Positions 41,578 to 50,468 of a stretch of DNA of 64,000 bases are shown piece after piece. Source of the stretch: Nocardia testacea NBRC 100365 (GTDB lineage Bacteria; Actinomycetota; Actinomycetes; Mycobacteriales; Mycobacteriaceae); the NCBI RefSeq assembly GCF_000308775.1, contig NZ_BAGJ01000270.1, positions 1-64,000 of the forward strand, given 5' to 3'. Each line of letters starts with the position of its first letter. Position 1 is the stretch's first letter. The position numbers and the translations under genes were made by a program. The notes under the pieces were generated by a model. That model saw nothing but the letters and a program-made list of their open reading frames with translations, did not search any database and had not been told where the DNA came from.

Positions 41578-42324
41578 ATGGACAAAGTCATTGCCACAGC
41601 CGCCGAAGCGGTCGCCGATATCCCCGACGGCTCTTCCCTGGCCGTCGGCGGATTCGGGCTGGTCGGGATCCCGGAAATACTGATCAACGCGCTGCTCGAC
41701 CAGGGCGCCACCGATCTGGAGGTCGTCAGCAACAACTGCGGCACCAACGGCTTCGGTCTCGGTGTACTGCTCGCGGCCCACCGGATCCGCCGCACCATCA
41801 GCTCCTATGTCGGCGCCAACGAGGAATTCGCCCGCCAGTACCTGGCCGGCGAACTCGAGGTCGAGCTCACCCCGCAGGGCACCCTCGCCGAGCGGATGCG
41901 GGCCGGAGGTGCCGGTATTCCGGCTTTCTTCACCCCGGCCGGTGTCGGAACCCAGGTCGCCGAGGGCGGGCTGCCGCTGCGCTACGACGGCGCGGGTGGG
42001 ATCGCGGTGGCCTCACCGCCGAAGGAGACCCGGGTATTCGACGGGGTCACCTATGTCCTCGAGCGCGGGATTGTCACCGACTACGCGCTGGTCCACGCCT
42101 GGAAGGGCGACCGGCACGGCAACCTCGTCTATCGCGCCAGCGCTCGCAATTTCAACCCGCCCGCGGCTGCCGCGGGCCGTATCACCATCGCCCAGGTGGA
42201 GCACCTGGTGGAACCCGGCGAACTGGACCCCGACCGGGTGCACACCCCGGGGATCCAGGTCCAGCGGGTCGTAGCCGTGGGCAAGGTCGAAGTAGGTATC
42301 GAGAACAGGACGGTGCGCGCATGA
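41578..42324 (+). CDS. pcaI: 3-oxoadipate CoA-transferase, alpha subunit
   Basis: The 248-residue protein has the family I CoA-transferase glycine loop SSLAVGGFGLVGIPEIL near residue 18, NNCGTNGFGLGVLL near residue 50, GTLAERMRAGGAGIPAFFTP near residue 105 and a C-terminal GNLVYRASARNFNPPAA near residue 180. It transfers CoA from succinyl-CoA to beta-ketoadipate together with PcaJ. ATG 41578 is chosen because the conserved sequence starts there; the open frame continues upstream through the operator region. The stop overlaps pcaJ by ATGA. Confidence 0.91.
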   Translation: MDKVIATAAEAVADIPDGSSLAVGGFGLVGIPEILINALLDQGATDLEVVSNNCGTNGFGLGVLLAAHRIRRTISSYVGANEEFARQYLAGELEVELTPQGTLAERMRAGGAGIPAFFTPAGVGTQVAEGGLPLRYDGAGGIAVASPPKETRVFDGVTYVLERGIVTDYALVHAWKGDRHGNLVYRASARNFNPPAAAAGRITIAQVEHLVEPGELDPDRVHTPGIQVQRVVAVGKVEVGIENRTVRA

Positions 42325-42977
42325 CGCTGACCCGCGAACAGATGGCGGCCCGGGTCGCCGCCGAACTAGAAGACGGCCAGTACGTCAATCTCGGCATCGG
42401 CATGCCGACGCTGGTGCCCAACTATCTGCCCGATGACATCACCGTCGTGCTGCATTCGGAGAACGGTGTTCTCGGAGTGGGCCCCTATCCCACCGAGGAC
42501 GAACTGGATCCCGAGCTGATCAATGCCGGCAAGGAAACCATCACCGTGCGGCCCGGCGCCTCGTTCTTCGATTCCGCGCAGTCCTTCGGCATGATCCGGG
42601 GCGGTCAGGTCGACGTGGCGGTACTGGGCGCCATGCAGGTCAGTGCTCGCGGCGATCTGGCCAACTGGATGATTCCGGGCAAGATGGTCAAGGGAATGGG
42701 CGGCGCCATGGATCTGGTGCACGGCGCCCGGCGGGTGATCGTGATGATGGACCATGTCTCCCGGTCCGGGGAGCCCAAGATCCTGGACGAGTGCACCCTG
42801 CCGCTGACCGGTCTGGGCTGTGTGGACCGGATCATCACCGATATGGCCGTGCTCGATGTGACCGAGCACGGGTTGGTGCTGGTGGAAACCGCTCCCGGTG
42901 TGACCGTCGCCGAGGTCCGGGCGGCCACGGGCGCGGCCGTCGAGATCGACGACGCACTGGCCGAGCGGGTCGGCTGA
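42321..42977 (+). CDS. pcaJ: 3-oxoadipate CoA-transferase, beta subunit
   Basis: The 218-residue protein includes GQYVNLGIGMPTLVPNYLP near residue 19 and the catalytic glutamate in LHSENGVLGVGPYP near residue 47, which forms the covalent CoA ester. GGQVDVAVLGAMQV near residue 94 and GLGCVDRIITDMAVLDV near residue 170 are typical. With PcaI it makes beta-ketoadipyl-CoA for PcaF. It ends 25 bp before the convergent LysR gene. Confidence 0.92.
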   Translation: MTLTREQMAARVAAELEDGQYVNLGIGMPTLVPNYLPDDITVVLHSENGVLGVGPYPTEDELDPELINAGKETITVRPGASFFDSAQSFGMIRGGQVDVAVLGAMQVSARGDLANWMIPGKMVKGMGGAMDLVHGARRVIVMMDHVSRSGEPKILDECTLPLTGLGCVDRIITDMAVLDVTEHGLVLVETAPGVTVAEVRAATGAAVEIDDALAERVG

Positions 42978-42994
42978 AGGCGATGTCGTGCTTT

Positions 42995-43013
42995 CGGCCT
43001 GTTCACAGGGCCG
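42995..43013. terminator. Hairpin between pcaJ and the LysR gene
   Basis: CGGCCTG-TTCA-CAGGGCCG forms a 7-bp stem with a one-base bulge, right after the pcaJ stop and covering the stop codon of the convergent regulator gene. It may end transcription from both sides; there is no T-tract. Confidence 0.4.
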
Positions 43014-43911
43014 GCAGTTTGTCCATGGCCGTCCGGATCACCTCCAGGAAGAAACGCTGCGCGGCGCTCCGCCCGGGCGCGTGCCGGGTGTAGGCGGCCA
43101 CCTCGACCGGTTCGATGGACCAGGGCAGCGCGAAGATCCGCACGGCATGGGTCCGGGCCAGTGCGCGCGCGACTCGTTCCGGGACGATGGCGACGAGCTC
43201 GCTGTCCTGCACCACGTACGGAAGTGTCGCGAACCGGGTGACCCGGACCGCGATGCGGCTTTCCAGCCTCTGTTCGACCAGCGCCCGGCGCGGCCCCAGA
43301 TGACCGCTGCCGCCGTCCACCACCACATGCCGTTCGCGCTCGAGTTCTTCGTGGGCCGGTGTGCCGGTGCGCAGCCGCGGATGGTCGGCGGCGACCATGC
43401 CCGCGTATCCCTCGGTGAACAGCGGCGTACGCCGCAGCCGGGGCGAATCGAGGACCGGGCTGGCCACGATGGCGTCCATCTCGCCACGGGCGAGCCGATC
43501 GGTCGCGGTGTCCAGGTCGAACGCCTGGATCCGCAGGCCCGCCCGTGGCGCCTGGGCCGCCAGTTCGGCCAGGACCAGTGGGAGCACCGTCACCTCACCC
43601 AGATCCGAGAGCCCGAGGGTGAAGCGGGTGGGCCGCCCCGGATCGAAGTCCGTGGTCGCGCCCAGCGTTTCGGTGACCTCCGCGAGTGCGGCACGCAGCG
43701 GCGGGTACAGCCGTTCGGATTCCGAGGTCGGCACGAGGCCGCCGGGCCCGCGGACGAACAGCTCGTCGTCGAGCCGCCTACGCAATTTGCCCAGTCCGTA
43801 GCTCACGGTCGGCTGTGTGACGCCCAGCAGATCGGCCGCGGCCGTGACGCTGCGCGTCTCGTAGAGCAGGACGAATGTCCGGACCAGGTTGAGGTCCACA
43901 TCGGATGTCAT
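43003..43911 (-). CDS. LysR-family regulator next to the 4-hydroxybenzoate genes
   Basis: The 302-residue protein has an N-terminal helix-turn-helix (LNLVRTFVLLYETRSVTAAA, LGVTQPTVSYGLGKLRRRL; residues 7-47) and a periplasmic-binding-like effector domain (FTLGLSDLGEVTVLPLVLAE near residue 97). It diverges from the importer/pobA/aldehyde dehydrogenase genes across 124 bp containing an inverted repeat, the standard LysR activator arrangement. The inducer is probably 4-hydroxybenzoate or a related acid; in other bacteria pobA is often under IclR or AraC regulators, so naming it pobR is not justified. The ATG 43911 has GGAG at 4 nt. Confidence 0.86.
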   Translation of the reverse strand: MTSDVDLNLVRTFVLLYETRSVTAAADLLGVTQPTVSYGLGKLRRRLDDELFVRGPGGLVPTSESERLYPPLRAALAEVTETLGATTDFDPGRPTRFTLGLSDLGEVTVLPLVLAELAAQAPRAGLRIQAFDLDTATDRLARGEMDAIVASPVLDSPRLRRTPLFTEGYAGMVAADHPRLRTGTPAHEELERERHVVVDGGSGHLGPRRALVEQRLESRIAVRVTRFATLPYVVQDSELVAIVPERVARALARTHAVRIFALPWSIEPVEVAAYTRHAPGRSAAQRFFLEVIRTAMDKLPAL

Positions 43912-43930
43912 AGATCTCCTCTATTCCACT

Positions 43931-43957
43931 TCAGAAAATCATCTATTGGATTTCTGA
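43931..43957. promoter_or_regulatory. Inverted repeat, candidate LysR operator
   Basis: TCAGAAAATC (43931-43940) and GATTTCTGA (43949-43957) are reverse complements apart from one extra A. The site lies 20 bp upstream of the LysR gene and 79 bp before the importer ATG, in an AT-rich island. It contains the T-N11-A type symmetry expected of LysR sites. Confidence 0.55.
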
Positions 43958-44035
43958 TGAAGCGGAGCTTAGCGTGAGTGCCGTCACAGACCGGGTCGCG
44001 TCGTCCGACCCGAAGATCAGAAGAGAACCCCCATC

Positions 44036-45277
44036 ATGAACAAACTGCTGTCGTGGCCGGCCGCGCTGTGCTGGCTCACCGTGCTTCTCGACGGATACGA
44101 CCTCGTCGTCCTCGGCGCGGTCATTCCGACACTGATCGACGAGAACCACGCCGGGTTCACCGCCTCGGGCGCGACCTTCGCCGCGACCATCTCCCTGGTC
44201 GGCGTCGCCATCGGCGCCGCCGGAGTCGGTCCGCTCGCCGACCGCTACGGCCGCCGCTCGGTCCTGCTCGCGTCGATCACCCTGTTCTCGGTGTTCACCG
44301 TGGCGGTCCCGTGGGCCGGATCGGTCGCGGTGTTCGCTGCCTTCCGGTTGCTCGCGGGCCTCGGACTCGGCGCCTGTATGCCGACCGCGCTCACCTTCAT
44401 GGCCGAACACATGCCCGCCTCGCGCCGCGCCTTCGCCAGCACCTTCACCATGACCGGCTACCACTTCGGCGCGGTCCTGGCCTCGCTGTTCGCGCTGTGG
44501 CTCGTGCCGAACTGGGAGATCCTCTTCTATGTGGGCGGTATCGCCGGTTTCCTGCTGCTGCCGCTCATGTGGTGGAAGCTGCCCGAATCCGATGCCTATC
44601 TGGCGGTCCAGAGCAAGACCGAACGCGTCGGCCCCACCGTGGTCCTGCAGCCGAAGTACCTACGCACCACTCTCGGCGTGTGGGTCGGCTCGTTCATGGG
44701 ACTGCTGCTGGTCTACGGACTCAACACCTGGCTGCCGAAACTGATGCGCGACGCCGGATACAACATGTCCACCTCGCTGACCCTGCTGCTGGTGCTGAAC
44801 ATCGGCGCCATCATCGGCCTGATCGTGGCGGGGACCCTGGCCGACCGGCGCGGCACCAAGCCGACCATTCTGGTCTGGTTCGGCGCGGCCGCGGTACTGC
44901 TCGCCCTGCTGAGCATCAAGGTGCCGAACACGGTCCTGCTCAATGCCCTGGTGCTGGTAACCGGTATCTTCGTCTTCTCTGCCCAGGTGCTCGTCTACGC
45001 CTACGTCACCCAGGCCTATCCGGCCGAGGTCCGCGCCACCGCGCTCGGTCTCGCCTCCGCGGTGGGCCGCCTCGGCGCCATCTTCGGGCCGAGTATCACC
45101 GGCGCGCTCATCGTGGCCGGTTCCGCCCATCCGTGGGGCTTCTACTTCTTCGCGGTGGTCGCCGCGATCGGGTTGCTCGCGCTGGCGACGGTTCCGCGCC
45201 TGGCCGCGCGGCAAACGGAAACCCCGGCCCCGGCACCCACCACCGCATCCGGCGATACGAAGGAGTACGCACTGTGA
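44036..45277 (+). CDS. AAHS-family aromatic acid:H+ symporter (PcaK-like)
   Basis: The 413-residue protein has 12 hydrophobic segments and the AAHS signatures LDGYDLVVLGAVIPTL in helix 1 (with the essential Asp of DGYD) and GPLADRYGRRSVLL in the loop between helices 2 and 3; a second LADRRGTKPT lies between helices 8 and 9. Family members import 4-hydroxybenzoate, protocatechuate or related acids. The pobA gene overlaps its stop (GTGA), so uptake and hydroxylation of 4-hydroxybenzoate are probably linked. The symbol pcaK would fit but the exact substrate is not certain. Confidence 0.87.
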   Translation: MNKLLSWPAALCWLTVLLDGYDLVVLGAVIPTLIDENHAGFTASGATFAATISLVGVAIGAAGVGPLADRYGRRSVLLASITLFSVFTVAVPWAGSVAVFAAFRLLAGLGLGACMPTALTFMAEHMPASRRAFASTFTMTGYHFGAVLASLFALWLVPNWEILFYVGGIAGFLLLPLMWWKLPESDAYLAVQSKTERVGPTVVLQPKYLRTTLGVWVGSFMGLLLVYGLNTWLPKLMRDAGYNMSTSLTLLLVLNIGAIIGLIVAGTLADRRGTKPTILVWFGAAAVLLALLSIKVPNTVLLNALVLVTGIFVFSAQVLVYAYVTQAYPAEVRATALGLASAVGRLGAIFGPSITGALIVAGSAHPWGFYFFAVVAAIGLLALATVPRLAARQTETPAPAPTTASGDTKEYAL

Positions 45278-46455
45278 CCACCACTCGGACCCGGGTAGCG
45301 ATCGTCGGGGCGGGCCCGGCCGGACTGCTGCTCTCCCATCTGCTGCACCGATCCGGAATCGACTCGGTGGTCCTCGATATTCGCAGCCGGCAGGATATTG
45401 CCACCACCATCCGCGCCGGCATCCTCGAAGCGGGATCGGTGCGCACCCTGGTCGACACCGGGGTGTCCGACCGGGTGATCACCGAGGGTGACCGGCACGA
45501 CGGCGTGGTGTTCCGGTTCGGCGGTGAGAACCACCGCATCGACTTCCAGGAACTGGTCGGCGAATCGGTCTGGCTGTATCCGCAGAACGATGTCTTCGTC
45601 GACCTGGCGGCCCGGCGCGAGGCCGACGGGGGCGATGTGCGCTACGGCGTCGCCGAGACCGCGGTCGACACCTCCGGCGTACGGCCCGTGGTGACCTTCC
45701 TCGATTCCGACGGCCGCCCCGGTCGGATCGACGCGGACCTGGTGGTCGGTTCCGACGGCTCCCGATCCATCTGCCGCAAAGCCTTCCCGGCCGGGACCCG
45801 CGGTGAATGGTTCCGCGAATACCCGTTCGCCTGGTTCGGCTTCCTCGCCGAGGCGCCGCCCTCGCATCCGGAACTGATCTATGCCCAGTCCGAACACGGC
45901 TTCGCGCTGGTGAGCCAGCGCACGCCCACCATGCAGCGGATGTATTTCCAGTGCGCGCCCGGCGAACGGCCCGAGGACTGGGACGACGACCGGATCTGGG
46001 CGGAGATGCGTCGCCGGGTCAACGGGAACGGTTTCGCGATCCAGGAGGGGCCGATCAGCGCGAAGATGGTGCTGCCGTTCCGCTCCTTCGTCACCGCGCC
46101 GATGCGCTACGGCCGGTTGCTGCTCGCCGGCGACGCCGCGCATACCGTACCGCCGACCGGCGCCAAAGGGCTCAATCTGGCCCTCGCCGATGTCCGCGTA
46201 CTGCACGAGGCGATCACCGATTTCCTCGCCGGTGCGGGGGAGGAGGCCCTCGACCGCTACACCGACCGGGCTCTCGACCGGGTGTGGAAGGCCCAGCACT
46301 TCTCCTACTGGATGACCACCATGCTGCACTCGGTCGAGGGAGCGTCACCGTTCGATATCGCCCGGCAACGCGGCGAATTGGCATCGGTCACCGGTTCTCG
46401 GCACGGCGCCGCATACCTGGCGGAGGCCTATACCGGATGGCAGCAGGCGGCCTGA
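45274..46455 (+). CDS. pobA: 4-hydroxybenzoate 3-monooxygenase
   Basis: The 393-residue flavoprotein matches PobA: GxGxxG in VAIVGAGPAGLLLSHLL near residue 8, RAGILEAGSVRTL near residue 43 (the substrate-side RxGxxE segment), DLVVGSDGSRSICR near residue 155 (DG motif) and LLLAGDAAHTVPPTGAKGLN near residue 282 (GD motif). It uses NAD(P)H and O2 to make protocatechuate, feeding the neighbouring pca genes. GTG 45274 has AGGAG 8 nt upstream and overlaps the importer stop. Confidence 0.92.
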   Translation: MTTTRTRVAIVGAGPAGLLLSHLLHRSGIDSVVLDIRSRQDIATTIRAGILEAGSVRTLVDTGVSDRVITEGDRHDGVVFRFGGENHRIDFQELVGESVWLYPQNDVFVDLAARREADGGDVRYGVAETAVDTSGVRPVVTFLDSDGRPGRIDADLVVGSDGSRSICRKAFPAGTRGEWFREYPFAWFGFLAEAPPSHPELIYAQSEHGFALVSQRTPTMQRMYFQCAPGERPEDWDDDRIWAEMRRRVNGNGFAIQEGPISAKMVLPFRSFVTAPMRYGRLLLAGDAAHTVPPTGAKGLNLALADVRVLHEAITDFLAGAGEEALDRYTDRALDRVWKAQHFSYWMTTMLHSVEGASPFDIARQRGELASVTGSRHGAAYLAEAYTGWQQAA

Positions 46456-46593
46456 CCGCCACAGCAGGGCCGCCGGTCGGCCACCGCGGCCGCGCGAAGT
46501 CGGCGTAAACGCCCACAGCCGGTGTGGGCGGCGGGATACTCGTCCGCGCGGCCACCATCTCCTACGCACCACACCGCACTCCAGGAGCTACCC

Positions 46594-48057
46594 ATGACCA
46601 CCACCGATCCGGCCACCACCGCCTGGCACGACGCACTGTTCGACGGCACCTTCCGCTCCGTCTCCCGCACCATCACCGTGATCTCGCCCGCCACCGGCGC
46701 GGTGCTCGACACGGTGGGTGCGGCGGGGGCCGCCGAACTGGAGACGGCGGTGCGCTCGGCGACGGCGGCGCAACAGGCCTGGGCCGCCCGCACCTACGAC
46801 GAGCGGGTGGCGGTGCTGCTGCGCGCGGCGCAATTGCTCGGCGAGAACCCGGACCGGCTCGGTTCCTGGCTGGTCGCCGAGGCCGGTTCGGGGCAGGGCA
46901 AGGCGGCCTTCGAGGTCGGCCTGGTGAAAAGCGAACTGCAGGAGTCCGCGGCCCTGGCCGCGCACCCGTACGGGGAGATGCTGCGTTCCGGTAAACCGCG
47001 CCTGTCGGTGGCCCGCCGCATTCCGGTGGGGATCGTCGGCGTGATCTCGCCGTTCAACTTCCCCGCCATCCTGTCGATGCGGTCGGTCGCACCGGCGCTG
47101 GCCCTGGGCAACGCGGTGATCCTCAAACCGGATCCGCGTACCTCGATATCGGGTGGGCTGGCCCTGGCCGAACTGCTGCGGGACGCGGGGTTGCCCGCCG
47201 GGGTGCTGCACGTGCTGCCCGGTGGTGGTGAACTGGGTGCGGCCATGGTCGAGCACCCGCGGATCCCCTGCCTGTCGTTCACCGGATCCACGGTGGCCGG
47301 GCGCCGGATCGCCGCGGCGGCCGGGCCGCTGCTCAAGAAACTCCACCTCGAGCTGGGCGGCAACAATGCGCTGCTGGTGCTGCCCGATGCGGATGTGCAG
47401 GCGGCCGCGTCGGCGGGTGCCTGGGGATCGTTCCTGCACCAAGGGCAGATCTGCATGACCACCGGCCGGCACCTCGTACACCGGTCCATCGCCGAGGAGT
47501 ACGTGGCCGCCCTGGCGGACAAAGCGCAGCACATTCCGGTGGGCGATCCCACCGACCCGGGCAATGCGCTGGGCCCGATCATCGATGCCGGCCAGCGCGA
47601 CCGGGTCCACGGACTGGTCACCGCCGCGGTCGAGGCCGGGGCCACGGTGGCCGCGGGCGGGCAGTTCACGGATCTGTTCTACCGGCCGACCGTGCTCACC
47701 GGCCTCACCCCCGGCAACCCCGCCTGGACCGAGGAGATCTTCGGCCCGGTGGCGCCGGTGCTGGTCTACGACACGGTCGAGGAAGCCGTGGATATCATCA
47801 ACGCCTCCGAATACGGCCTGTCCGTGGGCATCCTCACCGGCGACGCCTTCAGGGCCTATGAACTCGCCGACCGGATCGTCTCGGGCGCCGTACACATCAA
47901 CGATCAGACCGTGGACGACGAGGCGCCGATCCCGTTCGGTGGCCTGAAGGCCTCCGGAGTCGGCGGCCGGTTCGGCGGGCCGACCGCCAACCTCGATACC
48001 TTCACCGAAACCCAGTGGATCACTGTGCAATCCGAGATCCAGCGGTACCCGTTCTGA
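46594..48057 (+). CDS. Benzaldehyde/vanillin-type aldehyde dehydrogenase
   Basis: The 487-residue protein is a complete aldehyde dehydrogenase: GVISPFNFPAILSMRSVAPA near residue 150, FTGSTVAGRRIA near residue 229, the catalytic Glu in LHLELGGNNALLVL near residue 252 and the nucleophilic Cys in HQGQICMTTGRHL near residue 286, with EEIFGPVAPVLVYD near residue 385. The sequence around the cysteine and the NNALLVL stretch resemble the benzaldehyde/vanillin dehydrogenase group. It would oxidise 4-hydroxybenzaldehyde or vanillin to the acid used by PobA. ATG 46594 has AGGAG at 8 nt spacing; 138 bp separate it from pobA. Confidence 0.86.
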   Translation: MTTTDPATTAWHDALFDGTFRSVSRTITVISPATGAVLDTVGAAGAAELETAVRSATAAQQAWAARTYDERVAVLLRAAQLLGENPDRLGSWLVAEAGSGQGKAAFEVGLVKSELQESAALAAHPYGEMLRSGKPRLSVARRIPVGIVGVISPFNFPAILSMRSVAPALALGNAVILKPDPRTSISGGLALAELLRDAGLPAGVLHVLPGGGELGAAMVEHPRIPCLSFTGSTVAGRRIAAAAGPLLKKLHLELGGNNALLVLPDADVQAAASAGAWGSFLHQGQICMTTGRHLVHRSIAEEYVAALADKAQHIPVGDPTDPGNALGPIIDAGQRDRVHGLVTAAVEAGATVAAGGQFTDLFYRPTVLTGLTPGNPAWTEEIFGPVAPVLVYDTVEEAVDIINASEYGLSVGILTGDAFRAYELADRIVSGAVHINDQTVDDEAPIPFGGLKASGVGGRFGGPTANLDTFTETQWITVQSEIQRYPF

Positions 48058-48204
48058 CCGACTGTACGGGCCGGCTACGGCTCCGTTCGGAGGCGGCGTC
48101 CATCGGGTTCGGATCGTCCGTACCCGGCGCCGACCGGGTTCGGATCCCCGGGCGACGCGCAGCCGCCACGGTCTCGCGCTCCGGGGCCGAAGGCTCGCGG
48201 CCGT

Positions 48205-48218
48205 ACCCGGCGCCGGGT
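48205..48218. terminator. Palindrome between convergent operons
   Basis: ACCCGGCGCCGGGT is a perfect 14-bp palindrome lying 5 bp beyond the stop codon of the ABC ATPase gene and about 150 bp after the aldehyde dehydrogenase stop. As it can fold only with a tight loop, a terminator role rests on location. Confidence 0.35.
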
Positions 48219-48222
48219 GGTT

Positions 48223-49668
48223 TCAGGCGAGCAGGGCCATGGTCTCCGGTGCGCGCGGGGCGGACAGCACGTCGGCGGTGCGGCCCTGCTCGACGACGGC
48301 GCCATTGCCGAGTACCACGATCTGCGGGCAGTAGGCGGCGACCACGGCCATATCGTGGCTGATGACGAGGGTGCCGATACCGCGGGCGTGCCGGGTGCGC
48401 TCGATCAGCTCCATGATCGAGCGGGCGGTCCCGTCGTCGAGTGCGGAGGTGATCTCGTCGCAGATGAGGATGTCGGGTTCGGCGCCGAGTGCGCGCGCGA
48501 TGGCGACGCGCTGGCGCTGACCGCCGGACAGCGCGCCGGGGTAGCGGTGCAGCAGATCGGGTTCGAGGTCGACGCTGCGCAGCAGACCGGCCGCGCGCTC
48601 GGCGATCTCGGCCCGGCCGGTGATCCCGTTCAGGCGTAGTGGTCGCGACAGCGCCTGCAACACGGTGTGTTTCGGGTTCAGCGTGGACAGTGGGTTCTGC
48701 GGGATCAACTGAACGCGGCGCCGGTCGCGGCGGTGTCGGCGGGCCCGGCCGACGGACAGAGCCCGGCCGTCGACCACGAGGGTGCCGGCGGCCTCGGTAT
48801 GTATTCCGGTCAGCACCCGCGCCAGGGTGGTCTTCCCGGCCCCGGACGGGCCGGTCAGCGCCACCGATCCGCCGGCCGGGATCGTGAGATCCACGGCACG
48901 GAGCAGGTGGGTGCGCCCGGCGGTCGCGCAGATCGCGGTGGCTTCCAGCGCGGGCGGCCCGATGGCCGGCGGGTCCGCGGCGCGGGTGGCGATCCGGGCC
49001 AGGGTGGTGCGTGGTTCGCCCAGTTCGACGACCTCGTCGGCGAGCCGGTGCAGGATCTCGGTGTTGTGCCCGGACACCACCAGCGCGATCTTGTCGTCGG
49101 TGGCCAGCGAGCGCAGCAGCTCGGCGATCGCATTGCGCAGGTCTCCGTGGAGCCCGGCGAGGGGTTCGTCGGCGACCAGGACACCCACCTCGCGTACGAG
49201 TGCGATCGCGAGTGCCACGCGCCGCTGTTCGCCGCCCGACAGTTCGCCCGGTCGCCGGTGCAGGAATGATTCGGGCAGGTCCACCCGGGCGAGGGCGGCC
49301 CGGATTGTGCTGTCGCTCGGCCGGGCCGCGGCTTCTTCGAGCAGGGTGCGCACGCGCATGGCGGGATTGAGCGCGGCGCCGGGGTCCTGATCGACGAACG
49401 CGATATTGCGGCGCCGGAAGTACTGCCGCTCGGCGGGACCCAGGGCGAAGACATCCTGACCCGCGACGTGCACGGTACCCCCCGTGCGGGTGGCGCCGTG
49501 GGCCAGATGCCCGAGCAGAGCCCGCATGAGCGTGGTCTTGCCGGTACCGGAGGGGCCGGTCAGCGCGGCCACCGTGCCCGGCGGTACCCGCAGCGTTACC
49601 GGTGCCAGTAGTTCGGCGCCGGACAGTGCGTGGATCGCCAGTTCGTCGACGACTACGCCGCCGTTCAT
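48223..49668 (-). CDS. ABC transporter ATPase with two fused nucleotide-binding domains
   Basis: The 481-residue protein contains two complete ABC cassettes. NBD1 has Walker A GPSGTGKT near residue 38, signature LSGGEQRRVALA near residue 141 and Walker B VLVADEPLAGL. NBD2 has Walker A GPSGAGKT near residue 285, signature LSGGQRQRVAIA near residue 395 and Walker B ILICDEITSAL. The closing residues resemble dipeptide/nickel (DppD-DppF) ATPases fused into one chain. It powers the importer formed with the two permeases and the lipoprotein encoded upstream. ATG 49668 has GAGGAG 8 nt before it and overlaps the permease stop. Confidence 0.88.
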   Translation of the reverse strand: MNGGVVVDELAIHALSGAELLAPVTLRVPPGTVAALTGPSGTGKTTLMRALLGHLAHGATRTGGTVHVAGQDVFALGPAERQYFRRRNIAFVDQDPGAALNPAMRVRTLLEEAAARPSDSTIRAALARVDLPESFLHRRPGELSGGEQRRVALAIALVREVGVLVADEPLAGLHGDLRNAIAELLRSLATDDKIALVVSGHNTEILHRLADEVVELGEPRTTLARIATRAADPPAIGPPALEATAICATAGRTHLLRAVDLTIPAGGSVALTGPSGAGKTTLARVLTGIHTEAAGTLVVDGRALSVGRARRHRRDRRRVQLIPQNPLSTLNPKHTVLQALSRPLRLNGITGRAEIAERAAGLLRSVDLEPDLLHRYPGALSGGQRQRVAIARALGAEPDILICDEITSALDDGTARSIMELIERTRHARGIGTLVISHDMAVVAAYCPQIVVLGNGAVVEQGRTADVLSAPRAPETMALLA

Positions 49669-50468
49669 GACGGCCGCTCCTCGGCGAAGGCGGCCACGGC
49701 GGTGTTGACGCTCACCGCCAGCAGGCCGATGGCCAGACTCGGAGCCAGCACCGCTGCCGGATTGAGCAGGATCCCCGGCGCATTCTCCCGGACCATCACC
49801 GCCCAGTTGGCGGCGCCCAGCGAGGTGGGCAGCTGCAGAAACGACACCGTGCTCACGATGTAGATGGCCTCCACGAACCGTAAACCGAGCTGAGTGAGCA
49901 GTGTGTGACGCAGATTCGGTAGCAGTTCGCGCAACACCAGGTAGCCCAGTCGTTCTCCGCGTGCCCGGGCGGCCTCGACGAAACCGGCACGGGCGACACC
50001 ACTCGCGGCCGCGGCGAACACGCGCGCCGAATACGGGGTTCCCGCCACCACCGCGACGGTGATGAGGCCCGCGGTACCGGATTCGGGCCAGGACAGCATG
50101 AACAGCAGAATCGCCAGCACCGGCGGCAGCAGCATGCACAGGTCCGCGGCGCGTTCGATCCACGCGCCGGCCCGCGGGTGGAGCGCGGCCGTCGAGCCCA
50201 GGACGGCCGCGCAGGTGGTGACCAGCCCGGCGATGATCGCGGCGAGCACCAGCAACCCCCAGCCGCCGTGCAGCAGCTGGCTGGTGACATCCCGGCCGAG
50301 GCGGTCGCCGCCCAGCCAGGCACCGCCGCCGGGCTTTTCGAACGCGATGCCCACGGGATGGTCGACCGGATGCGGAGCGAGGAAGGGACCGGCCACCGCG
50401 ACCACGGCGATCAGGACCGCGGGGGATACAGCGATCAGGACGCGGCGGCGAGTGAGTACGGGCGTCAT
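49665..50468 (-). CDS. ABC transporter permease (DppC-like)
   Basis: The 267-residue membrane protein has about six hydrophobic segments. The N-terminal signature HPVGIAFEKPGGGAWLGGDR followed by LGRDVTSQLLHGG is typical of DppC/OppC permeases, and the ATPase-coupling (EAA) loop reads EAARARGERLGYLVLRELLP near residue 175. It forms the import channel with the neighbouring DppB-like protein. Its ATG overlaps the stop of that gene and its stop overlaps the ATPase start. Confidence 0.88.
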   Translation of the reverse strand: MTPVLTRRRVLIAVSPAVLIAVVAVAGPFLAPHPVDHPVGIAFEKPGGGAWLGGDRLGRDVTSQLLHGGWGLLVLAAIIAGLVTTCAAVLGSTAALHPRAGAWIERAADLCMLLPPVLAILLFMLSWPESGTAGLITVAVVAGTPYSARVFAAAASGVARAGFVEAARARGERLGYLVLRELLPNLRHTLLTQLGLRFVEAIYIVSTVSFLQLPTSLGAANWAVMVRENAPGILLNPAAVLAPSLAIGLLAVSVNTAVAAFAEERPS

